Part shown: one piece after another, positions 5,927 to 12,343 of the stretch
Position numbering within the stretch: position 1 is the first letter of the stretch
Layout of the letters: each line of letters begins with the position of its first letter
Assembly (NCBI GenBank): GCA_902461995.1
Contig: CABQAA010000025.1
Location: 1-12,829 of the forward strand
DNA: 12,829 bases
Source: an uncultured Oscillospiraceae bacterium
Lineage (GTDB): Bacteria; Bacillota; Clostridia; Oscillospirales; Acutalibacteraceae
Direction: 5' to 3'
Position numbers and translations under genes: made by a program
Notes under the pieces: model-generated
Seen by the model: the letters and a program-made list of their open reading frames with translations, nothing else
Told to the model about the DNA's origin: nothing
The model's database searches: none

Positions 5927-6823
5927 GTGCGTAAAGAAGCGATTAAGGAAGCGGCAACACTCGAGGAAGCCAAGGAGGCTGCGGCAAGAGAAATCGGGCT
6001 GGATGTGAAAACCGCCCAATTCGATATTCTGCAGATGCCGCAAAAGAAGACACTGGGCCTTTTCGGCGGATGTCCGGCGCGGGTGCGGGCCTTTTACGAG
6101 GTGTCTCCTGCGGACAAGGCGGCGGAATATCTGAAAGACGTGCTGCGGGATATGGGTGCCGGCGAAGTGGAAATTGCGATTAAAGCGAACGACGAGGGCT
6201 GTGTGCTGACCCTGCAGGGCGATGATGTAGGATTTATTATCGGCCGGAGAGGAGAAACCCTTGACGCGCTGCAGTATTTGACCGGCTTAGTGGCTAATCG
6301 GGTGGACAACGCCTATTATCGCGTGACGATCGCCGTCGGCAATTATCGGGAAAAACGGGACAAAACCCTGGCCGAACTGGCCCGGAAAGTCGGCAGCCAA
6401 GCGGCGAAAACCGGACGGAAAACCTCACTGGAGCCGATGAATCCCTATGAGCGCCGGATCATCCATACCACTGTGCAGGAGATCGAAGGGGCTATGTCCT
6501 GGAGCGTCGGGACTGAACCAAACCGTCATGTTGTGGTCGGCCCTTCCGAGGATAATCCCATGAAAAATCGGGAAGCGAGACCCCAGCGTGAGCGGGGCGG
6601 CCGCCGTCCGAGCGACAAAAACCGGCAGGGCGAGCGCAGCGGAGATCGTCCTCAGCGGGAACCCCGCCGTACGGATGCCGTTCCTGAGCGGCCTGTGCGC
6701 CAGGTGAGGGAGTTCGTTCCCCGCAGTAATCCGCTGCCCATGGCGGACGGTGGAACTCCGCCGGAAAAAACCGTTTCTGAAAAGGAACAGAGCGCCACGC
6801 TGTATGGACGTATCGATTTGTAA
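5927..6823 (+). CDS. jag: Jag/KhpB RNA-binding protein
   Basis: 298 aa from the preferred GTG start. Domains: Jag-N (residues 1–58, RKEAIKEAATLEEAKEAAAR and KKTLGLFGG), a KH domain with GFIIGRRGETLDALQYLT (102–119, GxxG loop GRRG), and an R3H domain (about 148–205) with RRIIH (176–180). KhpB proteins bind many RNAs, partner with KhpA, and influence cell elongation and division in Gram-positives. The tail (209–298) is Arg/Pro/Gly-rich and low complexity. Start choice: the frame could begin at GTG 5909, but GTG 5927 has AAAGGA 9 nt upstream and gives the usual family N-terminus. It is last in the operon and is followed by a long terminator. Confidence 0.93.
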   Translation: MRKEAIKEAATLEEAKEAAAREIGLDVKTAQFDILQMPQKKTLGLFGGCPARVRAFYEVSPADKAAEYLKDVLRDMGAGEVEIAIKANDEGCVLTLQGDDVGFIIGRRGETLDALQYLTGLVANRVDNAYYRVTIAVGNYREKRDKTLAELARKVGSQAAKTGRKTSLEPMNPYERRIIHTTVQEIEGAMSWSVGTEPNRHVVVGPSEDNPMKNREARPQRERGGRRPSDKNRQGERSGDRPQREPRRTDAVPERPVRQVREFVPRSNPLPMADGGTPPEKTVSEKEQSATLYGRIDL

Positions 6824-6872
6824 AATAAAGAAACACTCTCCCGATAGCGTCGGGGGAGTGTTTCTTTATTTT
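6822..6872. terminator. Long bidirectional terminator hairpin after jag
   Basis: Arms 6822–6844 and 6850–6872 form a 23-bp stem with a single G·U wobble and a 5-nt loop TAGCG. The stem base is A/T-rich (AAAATAAAGAAA against TTTCTTTATTTT), so it provides a T-run in both directions. It overlaps the last two bases of the jag stop codon. It ends the rpmH–jag operon and can also stop leftward transcription arriving from the NUDIX gene. Confidence 0.85.
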
Positions 6873-7068
6873 GAGACCATCAGAAAACCGGCATAGGAAT
6901 GCTATATCAGCTGTGAGCGGCAGGGCAAACGGGGGAACAGACATTTGAGCTTTAAGTGTGGACCTGCTCGAATCTCTTCGAACGGATGCCTGTGGAGGAG
7001 GCCTAGATAAAGGCGGATATCGCTTTACAACGCATCTCGTTTTAACGGTTGAAAACAGACAGGCTGTT
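6873..7068. other. Unassigned spacer between jag and the NUDIX gene
   Basis: 196 nt between convergent genes. I find no plausible coding frame with a ribosome binding site, no tRNA and no clear promoter. A weak A/T hairpin (AAACAG at 7053–7058 with CTGTTT at 7064–7069) touches the NUDIX stop and might aid termination. This is also where the usual Firmicutes order (mnmE after jag) is broken. Confidence 0.4.
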
Positions 7069-7572
7069 TCAATCCGGAAGCAGCGTGTATAGCGAGGTAA
7101 AATCGGCCTTGATAGACGAGCGATAGGGAGTGGAACGAAACAAACCGCCGTTTTCGACCGCACGGCGAATCAGGAGCTTGGAAAGATCCGGCACATCACC
7201 GTGCAGCAGCGCCTGTTTCGCATCCATCCAGAGTACTTCGCTGTTTTCATCCCCATCGGAACGCGGCACGCCGTCCCGGTAAGCGGCAAGGAAAACCACA
7301 TACCAGTCTTTCGGATTGAATCGAACGCCGAGCAGGCCCAGGGGTTGGACACCGATGCCGGTTTCCTCGAGAAATTCCCGCACCAGGGCCTGTTCGGGAG
7401 ATTCACCTTTAAGGACATAGCCACCGGGGATGATGAGTTTTCCCTTCCCCGGTCCGTAGGTATGACGGGTGAGCAGAACCCGGTTATCATGCAGCAGAAC
7501 TCCTCCCACCGATTGGCACCAATTGGTGCGTTCCGGAAATTCGTGGTCTTCGGCCGACATCCTATTCCCCAT
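7069..7572 (-). CDS. NUDIX hydrolase, substrate unknown
   Basis: Up to 167 aa with a perfect Nudix box GX5EX7REUXEEXGU: G51, E57, R65, E66, E69, E70, G72 and I73, within GGYVLKGESPEQALVREFLE. The fold binds a divalent metal and hydrolyses nucleoside diphosphates linked to a second moiety. The SVGGVLLHDNRVLLTRH strand and YGPGKGKLIIPGGY fit the catalytic domain; the last 40 residues are less characteristic. An alternative start at ATG 7560 (MSAEDHEF) has GGGGA nearby and may be the real one, because little sequence precedes 7572. Only 53 nt separate it from gpmI, mostly a hairpin. Substrate could be ADP-ribose, a dNTP or another dinucleotide; motifs do not decide. Confidence 0.88.
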   Translation of the reverse strand: MGNRMSAEDHEFPERTNWCQSVGGVLLHDNRVLLTRHTYGPGKGKLIIPGGYVLKGESPEQALVREFLEETGIGVQPLGLLGVRFNPKDWYVVFLAAYRDGVPRSDGDENSEVLWMDAKQALLHGDVPDLSKLLIRRAVENGGLFRSTPYRSSIKADFTSLYTLLPD

Positions 7573-7590
7573 TTCTCAATAATAGAAGGA

Positions 7591-7620
7591 AACGAGCCGC
7601 CCGTCTTCGGGCGGCTCGTT
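7591..7620 (-). terminator. GC-rich hairpin after gpmI
   Basis: A perfect 13-bp inverted repeat (7591–7603 with 7608–7620) with loop TCTT, located just downstream of the gpmI stop. On the minus strand it is followed by TTTCCTTCTATTATTG, an imperfect T-tract. Probably the intrinsic terminator of the pgk–gpmI cluster, perhaps leaky into the NUDIX gene. Confidence 0.7.
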
Positions 7621-7625
7621 ATCGA

Positions 7626-9140
7626 TCAGTCAATCAAACTTTTGCCATCCATCTCGGCGGGCTGTTCAATCCCGAGGAGCTGCAGCATGGTCGGTGCGAT
7701 GTCGCACAGACGGCCGCCTTTCCGGAGGGTACAGGGGGTACCGACGACACAGAACGGCACCAGATTGGTGGTGTGGGCGGTAAAGGGAGAGCCGTCCGGC
7801 TCGTACATCTTGTCCGCATTGCCGTGATCGGCAGTGATCAGTGCAACACCGCCCATCTTCCGGATAGCCTCCACCGTCCGGCCAACGCAGGCATCCACCG
7901 CCTCCACGGCTTTAACCGCGGCATCGAAGACACCGGTATGGCCAACCATATCGCAGTTGGCGTAGTTTAAAATGATGACGTCGTATTTGCCGCTTTCAAT
8001 CCGGCTGACAACCTCGTCACACACCAGATACGCGCTCATTTCCGGCTGGAGGTCGTAGGTCGCGACCTTCGGAGACGGGATGAGCGCCCGGTCCTCTCCC
8101 TCAAACTCCGCTTCCACGCCGCCGTTGAAGAAGAAGGTGACGTGAGCGTATTTTTCGGTTTCGGCGATGCGCAGCTGGGTCAGGCCATGGCGGCTGACGG
8201 TCTCTCCAAACGTATTCTGGAGGGACTGCGGTTTGAAGGCCACCTGAACGTTCGGCATCTCGGCGTCATACTGGGTCATGCAGACATAGGTCAGCGGGAA
8301 AAAGCCGTTCCGGCGTTCAAAGCCGGTAAAGGCCGGATCGACAAAGGTACGGGTGAGTTCTCTGGCGCGGTCGGGGCGAAAATTGAAGAAGATCACGCTG
8401 TCGTCCTTTTTGATCCGTCCGTCCGCGCTGCAGACAGCGGGCACCACGAACTCATCGGTCACATCCGCGGCATAGGACTGTTCCATGACCGAGGCCGGAT
8501 CGGCGCATTGTACGCCCTCGCCGTACACCATAGCGGCGTAGGCCTTTTCCACCCGATCCCAGCGATTGTCGCGGTCCATGGCGTAGTAACGGCCCATGAC
8601 GGTCGCAATCCGGCCCACACCGATGCGGGCGAGTTCGGCTTGCAGATCTTCAACAAACCCTTTGCCCGAGGTGGGCGGAACGTCCCGTCCGTCCATCAGG
8701 CAGTGTACAAAAACACGCTCCACACCCTGGCGCTTCGCCATGTCGAGCAGGCCGTATAAATGGGTATTATGGCTGTGAACACCGCCGTCCGAGAGCAGGC
8801 CGATCAGATGCAGGGCCACACCCGGCTTTTTGGCGTTGTCCATAGCGTTCAGCAGGGCGTCGTTCTGAAAGAAATCCCCATCCCCGATGGATTTGGTGAT
8901 GCGGGTCAGCTCCTGATACACCACCCGGCCGGCGCCGATGTTGGTGTGGCCGACCTCACTGTTGCCCATCTGTCCGTCGGGCAGGCCGACGTCCATTCCC
9001 GATGCGCCGATGGCGGTACAGGGATTTTCTTCAAACAACCGGGTGAGATTGGGAGTTTTCGCCGCCTTGATGGCGTTGCCGTAGGCGTCGGAATTGATTC
9101 CGAAGCCGTCCATAATGATGAGAATTAACGGTTTTTTCAT
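7626..9140 (-). CDS. gpmI: 2,3-bisphosphoglycerate-independent phosphoglycerate mutase
   Basis: A 504-aa enzyme (family about 510) interconverting 3- and 2-phosphoglycerate in cytosolic glycolysis, using two metal ions and a phosphoserine intermediate. Seen: N-terminal metal site IIMDGFGI (Asp11), catalytic serine in LPDGQMGNSEVGHTNIGAGR (Ser61), the transferase-domain stretch HCLMDGRDVPP, and the C-terminal metal-binding motifs MVGHTG and ALITADHGNADKM. Start: the frame runs further upstream, but ATG 9140 (MKKPLILIIMDG) begins exactly where the family does and has GAAAGG upstream. It is last of the glycolytic cluster; the upstream AIM24-like gene ends 69 nt before it, and a terminator hairpin follows. 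Confidence 0.97.
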   Translation of the reverse strand: MKKPLILIIMDGFGINSDAYGNAIKAAKTPNLTRLFEENPCTAIGASGMDVGLPDGQMGNSEVGHTNIGAGRVVYQELTRITKSIGDGDFFQNDALLNAMDNAKKPGVALHLIGLLSDGGVHSHNTHLYGLLDMAKRQGVERVFVHCLMDGRDVPPTSGKGFVEDLQAELARIGVGRIATVMGRYYAMDRDNRWDRVEKAYAAMVYGEGVQCADPASVMEQSYAADVTDEFVVPAVCSADGRIKKDDSVIFFNFRPDRARELTRTFVDPAFTGFERRNGFFPLTYVCMTQYDAEMPNVQVAFKPQSLQNTFGETVSRHGLTQLRIAETEKYAHVTFFFNGGVEAEFEGEDRALIPSPKVATYDLQPEMSAYLVCDEVVSRIESGKYDVIILNYANCDMVGHTGVFDAAVKAVEAVDACVGRTVEAIRKMGGVALITADHGNADKMYEPDGSPFTAHTTNLVPFCVVGTPCTLRKGGRLCDIAPTMLQLLGIEQPAEMDGKSLID

Positions 9141-9165
9141 AAAAATCAAGCCTTTCGCGGTGTCG

Positions 9166-9180
9166 TCCGCCTCCGGCGGA
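9166..9180. repeat. Small hairpin in the gpmI leader
   Basis: TCCGCC (9166–9171) and GGCGGA (9175–9180) form a 6-bp GC stem with a 3-nt loop between the AIM24-like gene and gpmI, 26 nt before the gpmI start. There is no T-run on the minus strand, so it is not a terminator; it could protect or stabilise a processed gpmI transcript. Confidence 0.35.
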
Positions 9181-9209
9181 GAGGGCACAAAATGGATGAC
9201 CGGGGCGGG

Positions 9210-9881
9210 TCAGCGTTTGCCGACCGAGAGCATGCCGGCCAAGCGGGAGAAGGGCATGGTCTGAAGCCAAATATGGCCGGGGCCGGTGACACGGGTGTTG
9301 AAAAGTCCCTCTCCCCCAAGCACCATATTTTTGACGCCCTTGACCGCCTCCACTGTCAGCTGGACCGTGTCGGTCATGGCGGCGAGCAGGCCGGTTTCGA
9401 TGAGAAGGGACTGGCCGGGCAGCAGGTCGTATTCCACCGCATGACCATCAATTTCCAAGAATGCGGTTCCCTGCCCGGAGAGGCGCTGCATGATGAACCC
9501 CTCTCCGCCGAAAAAGCCGGCGCCGAGCTTTTTGGTGAAATGGGTATGAAGCTCCACTCCCATTTCCGCGGCAAGAAACGCGGTTTTCTGAACCACAATG
9601 GAATAGGATGGTGTGACCGAGATGGGCAGGATGCGGCCGGGGAAGCTGGAGGCAAACGCGATCATGCCCTCTCCCGCCGTGCAGGAGTAAATGTTCATGA
9701 ACATCGATTCGCCGCTGAAGGCACGGCCGAACGCTTTGCCGAGTCCGCCGTGCATGGAGGTCTCCATCGAAATATTGGGAGTCATCCAGCTCATAGCGCC
9801 CTTTTCGGTGAGCATCTGCTCACCCTGTTCCAGGGTACAGATGACCACAGGAAGATTATCCCCCTGAATGTTGTACCGCAT
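9210..9881 (-). CDS. TIGR00266/AIM24 family protein
   Basis: A 223-aa member of the AIM24 (DUF124, TIGR00266) family, a widespread cytosolic beta-sandwich protein with no established biochemical role in bacteria. Features: MRYNIQGDNLPVVICTLEQG at the start, the GAMSWM strand, the glycine-rich GGEGFIMQRLSGQGTAFLE (125–143), and GGEGLFNTRVTGPGHIWLQT (189–208), typical of the family; no signal peptide or membrane segment. Start: the frame extends to 9959, but ATG 9881 has AGGAGG upstream and matches the family N-terminus. It sits between tpiA (37 nt upstream) and gpmI (69 nt downstream) in the same direction and is probably co-transcribed with them. Why it travels with glycolysis here is unknown. 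Confidence 0.88.
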   Translation of the reverse strand: MRYNIQGDNLPVVICTLEQGEQMLTEKGAMSWMTPNISMETSMHGGLGKAFGRAFSGESMFMNIYSCTAGEGMIAFASSFPGRILPISVTPSYSIVVQKTAFLAAEMGVELHTHFTKKLGAGFFGGEGFIMQRLSGQGTAFLEIDGHAVEYDLLPGQSLLIETGLLAAMTDTVQLTVEAVKGVKNMVLGGEGLFNTRVTGPGHIWLQTMPFSRLAGMLSVGKR

Positions 9882-9918
9882 ACCCAACCCTCCTATTAAA
9901 TTTGCAGAGTTTCCGGAA

Positions 9919-10683
9919 TTATTTAGCGGCGTCGCAGGCGGCCGACACGATGGCGGCAAAGTCCGCGGGCTTCAGGGACGCACCGCCGATCAGTCCGCCG
10001 AATACATCGGGCTGCGCGAGCAGCTCGGCGGCGTTGCCGGCGTTCATGGACCCACCGTACTGGATCACCACGTCGTCCGCGCAGTCCCAGCTGTACAGGC
10101 TGGCAATGGTGTTGCGGATGAGGGCGCAGACCTCGTTCGCCTGCTCGGCCGTAGCCGTGCGACCGGTGCCGATGGCCCAAACCGGCTCATACGCAATGAT
10201 GACCCGGGAGAGTTCTTCCTTGGAGACACCCAGCAGCGCGATTTTGGTCTGGGAGGCGACGACCTCGCCGGTCACGCCCTGTTCCCGCTGCTCGAGGGTT
10301 TCGCCCACGCAGAGGATGACGGTAAGACCCGCGTCAAGGGCGGCGCGGACCCGTTTCTGCACCGTGACGTCGGTTTCCCCGAAATAGGTGCGGCGTTCAC
10401 TGTGGCCGAGGATAACGGTGCCGACGCCCATGGAGGCGAGCATGTCAGCCGACACTTCACCGGTATAGGCCCCGGACTTCTCCCAGTGGCAGTTCTGCGC
10501 GGCAACACCGATATTCGTGCCCTTGACGGCTTCGAGGGCAGCGGGCAGGTCCACAAAGGGCACCCCGACGATCACGCCGCAGGAGGCGTTTGCAACCAGG
10601 GGTTTGATATCGGCGATGAGCGCCGCGGCTTCCGCGGGAGTTTTGTTCATTTTCCAGTTTCCGGCGATGACGTAATGACGCAT
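9919..10683 (-). CDS. tpiA: Triosephosphate isomerase
   Basis: A 254-aa TIM-barrel enzyme interconverting dihydroxyacetone phosphate and glyceraldehyde-3-phosphate. Catalytic residues are all present: Lys11 in GNWKMN (8–13), His94 in ILGHSERR (91–98), and Glu166 in YEPVWAIGTG (165–174), with flexible loop 6 intact. The phosphate-binding YGGSMNAGNAAEL and GGLIGGASL motifs close the barrel. ATG at 10683 is preceded by AAAGGAAGAG. It follows pgk after a 75-nt gap containing a terminator-like hairpin, so it may be partly uncoupled from pgk. Confidence 0.98.
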   Translation of the reverse strand: MRHYVIAGNWKMNKTPAEAAALIADIKPLVANASCGVIVGVPFVDLPAALEAVKGTNIGVAAQNCHWEKSGAYTGEVSADMLASMGVGTVILGHSERRTYFGETDVTVQKRVRAALDAGLTVILCVGETLEQREQGVTGEVVASQTKIALLGVSKEELSRVIIAYEPVWAIGTGRTATAEQANEVCALIRNTIASLYSWDCADDVVIQYGGSMNAGNAAELLAQPDVFGGLIGGASLKPADFAAIVSAACDAAK

Positions 10684-10726
10684 GATTCTCTTCCTTTTCT
10701 GATGATATAGTGGAGATGTGAAAGAA

Positions 10727-10747
10727 GGGGGACGGAACCCGTCCCCC
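10727..10747 (-). terminator. Hairpin between pgk and tpiA
   Basis: GGGGGACGG (10727–10735) and CCGTCCCCC (10739–10747) form a 9-bp GC stem with a 3-nt loop. On the minus strand it is followed by TTCTTTC, a weak T-tract. It may act as an intercistronic attenuator or as an mRNA stabiliser at the pgk 3' end. Confidence 0.55.
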
Positions 10748-10758
10748 GCTTTTGGTTC

Positions 10759-11955
10759 TTATTTATCGTTGAGGCAGGCAATGCCGGGGAGCTCAAGCCC
10801 TTCAAGGAATTCGAGGGAGGCGCCGCCGCCCGTGGAGATGTGGGTCATCTTGTCCGCGAAGCCGAGCTGCTCAACCGCCGCGGCCGAATCACCGCCGCCG
10901 ATGATGGAGATGGCGCCGGATTCCGCGATGGCTTTGGCCAGGGCGATGGTGCCGCCTGCAAAGGGAGCCATTTCGAACACGCCCATCGGGCCGTTCCAGA
11001 TCACGGTGCCCGCATCCTTCACCGCGTCGGCAAAGAGAGCCTGGGTTTTCGGGCCGATATCAAGGCCCATCCAGCCCTCATCGATATTGCCTTCGAACAC
11101 CTTGGTATTGGCGTTGACGTCGAACGCATCGGCACAGATATTGTCAACCGGCAGGAGGAAGCGCACACCCTTTTCCTCCGCCTTTTTGAGAATGTCGCGG
11201 GCCAGCTCCACCTTGTCTTCTTCGAATTTCGAGGAACCGATGGACAATCCCTGGGCGGCTTTGAAAGTATAGGCCATGGCGCCGCCGATGATCAGGGTAT
11301 CCACCTTGTCGATCAGGTTGGTGATGACGCCGATCTTATCCGAGACTTTCGCGCCGCCGAGGATGGCGACGAAGGGGCGCTTCGGATCGGCGAGGGCGCC
11401 GCCCATGATGGTGATTTCCTTGCGGATGAGATAGCCGCAGACCGCGGGCAGATAGTCAGCCACGCCGGCCGTGGAGGCATGGGCGCGGTGAGCAGTGCCG
11501 AACGCGTCGTTGACATAGATGTCGGCCAGAGACGCGAGCTTTTTGGCGAATTCCGGATCGTTCTTGGTTTCAGCCTTGAAGAACCGGACGTTTTCGATGA
11601 GCAGGATCTCGCCGGGTTTCAGAGCGGCGGCGAGGGCATGGGCTTCCTCCCCGACGACATCGGAGGTGAATTTCACCTCTTTGCCGAGCAGTTCGGTCAG
11701 GCGTTTGGCAACCGGAGCGAGGGAGGCCTTTTTCTTGGATTCCTCGTCGTCCTCCTTCGGGCGGCCGAGATGAGAGCACAGGATCACAGCGGCGCCGTGG
11801 CCCGCCAGATATTGGATGGTGGGCAGGGATTCCCGGATGCGCTTGTCGTCGGTGATAACGCCGTCGGCCAGCGGCACGTTGAAATCGCACCGCACGAGCA
11901 CCTTTTTCCCTTTGACGTCGATGTCTTCGATGGTTTTTTTGTTCAGATAATTCAT
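10759..11955 (-). CDS. pgk: Phosphoglycerate kinase
   Basis: A 398-aa enzyme (family about 395) that transfers the acyl phosphate of 1,3-bisphosphoglycerate to ADP in glycolysis. Signature KKVLVRCDFNVPL (17–29), HLGRP (62–66), substrate loop NDAFGTAHRAHAS and the C-terminal nucleotide-binding GGGDSAAAVEQLG are intact; both lobes are complete. ATG at 11955 has GAAAGGAATG upstream, and a plausible promoter lies about 95 nt further up. It is first in the pgk–tpiA–AIM24–gpmI cluster. The glyceraldehyde-3-phosphate dehydrogenase gene that often precedes pgk is not here; a carboxypeptidase gene with its own terminator lies upstream instead. Confidence 0.98.
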   Translation of the reverse strand: MNYLNKKTIEDIDVKGKKVLVRCDFNVPLADGVITDDKRIRESLPTIQYLAGHGAAVILCSHLGRPKEDDEESKKKASLAPVAKRLTELLGKEVKFTSDVVGEEAHALAAALKPGEILLIENVRFFKAETKNDPEFAKKLASLADIYVNDAFGTAHRAHASTAGVADYLPAVCGYLIRKEITIMGGALADPKRPFVAILGGAKVSDKIGVITNLIDKVDTLIIGGAMAYTFKAAQGLSIGSSKFEEDKVELARDILKKAEEKGVRFLLPVDNICADAFDVNANTKVFEGNIDEGWMGLDIGPKTQALFADAVKDAGTVIWNGPMGVFEMAPFAGGTIALAKAIAESGAISIIGGGDSAAAVEQLGFADKMTHISTGGGASLEFLEGLELPGIACLNDK

Positions 11956-12047
11956 AAAGACATTCCTTTCGTATGAAATCCGGCCGTCAGTTCCATCCGT
12001 CTCCCGGAGGAACCGGCCACGGGACTCCGCCCGCCTTTCAATCCCTT

Positions 12048-12076
12048 ATTTTACTGTATTCCCCTGGCTTTTGCAA
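12048..12076 (-). promoter_or_regulatory. Probable sigma-A promoter of pgk
   Basis: On the minus strand TTGCAA (12071–12076) and TAAAAT (12048–12053) are separated by exactly 17 nt. Transcription would begin near 12041 and give a pgk leader of about 85 nt. It lies in the only AT-richer stretch between pgk and the upstream gene. Confidence 0.6.
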
Positions 12077-12119
12077 GAGAAAACCGGGCCGTGCGTGAAA
12101 AAATTATCAAATCTACCGA

Positions 12120-12159
12120 GACGAACCGGTCTGCCCTCTGTCTTTATGGCGGGTTCGTC
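12120..12159. repeat. Inverted repeat upstream of the pgk promoter
   Basis: Perfect 8-nt arms GACGAACC (12120–12127) and GGTTCGTC (12152–12159) are separated by 24 nt and lie 44 nt upstream of the −35 element of pgk. It could be a split operator or a structured RNA element; nothing identifies a binding protein. Confidence 0.35.
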
Positions 12160-12207
12160 GGCTGCCGCCCGTTTTCGTTTTGCCGAATGGGTTTGGAGAC
12201 AACATAA

Positions 12208-12230
12208 GAGCCGGAGAAATCCTCCGGCTC
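12208..12230 (-). terminator. Terminator of the carboxypeptidase gene
   Basis: GAGCCGGAG (12208–12216) and CTCCGGCTC (12222–12230) form a perfect 9-bp stem with a 5-nt loop. On the minus strand it is followed by TTATGTTGT, a poor T-run. It separates the carboxypeptidase transcript from the pgk promoter. Confidence 0.65.
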
Positions 12231-12343
12231 AGCGCCTTTCCCTTGCGGAGACGACTGTTTTGGTCAGAAACGAACGGCACGGTCCCCGGTTAAGAAGAAA
12301 GGGCCGCGGAAAGACCGTGGAACGTGCAGCGCCGAACCCCGCG

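Larger units (their letters stand above)
11956..12343. other. Intergenic region upstream of pgk
   Basis: 388 nt without a gene. Contents: the pgk leader and promoter (12048–12076), an inverted repeat GACGAACC/GGTTCGTC (12120–12159) just upstream of it, a terminator hairpin for the carboxypeptidase gene (12208–12230), and another pair of 7-nt inverted arms CACGGTC/GACCGTG (12278–12284, 12313–12319) in that gene's 3' untranslated region. I see no tRNA or small reading frame with a good ribosome binding site. Confidence 0.5.

Noticed and set aside
6900..7050. Possible tRNA or small RNA in the jag–NUDIX spacer
   Set aside because: A CTCGAATC-like string recalls a T-loop, but no matching acceptor, D or anticodon stems could be formed.
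6492..7163. 223-aa minus-strand frame spanning the jag end, terminator and spacer
   Set aside because: It would read through the terminator hairpin, has no domain and no clear ribosome binding site, and overlaps the jag tail antisense.
8142..8759. 205-aa plus-strand frame opposite gpmI
   Set aside because: Antisense shadow of a gene with all catalytic motifs intact.
10840..11976. 378-aa plus-strand frame opposite pgk
   Set aside because: Long only because the GC-rich pgk antisense frame lacks stops; Gly/Asp/His-rich pattern typical of shadow frames.
12278..12319. Inverted arms CACGGTC/GACCGTG in the carboxypeptidase 3' region
   Set aside because: Only 7 nt with a 28-nt gap in GC-rich DNA; could easily be chance, so it is only mentioned within the intergenic entry.
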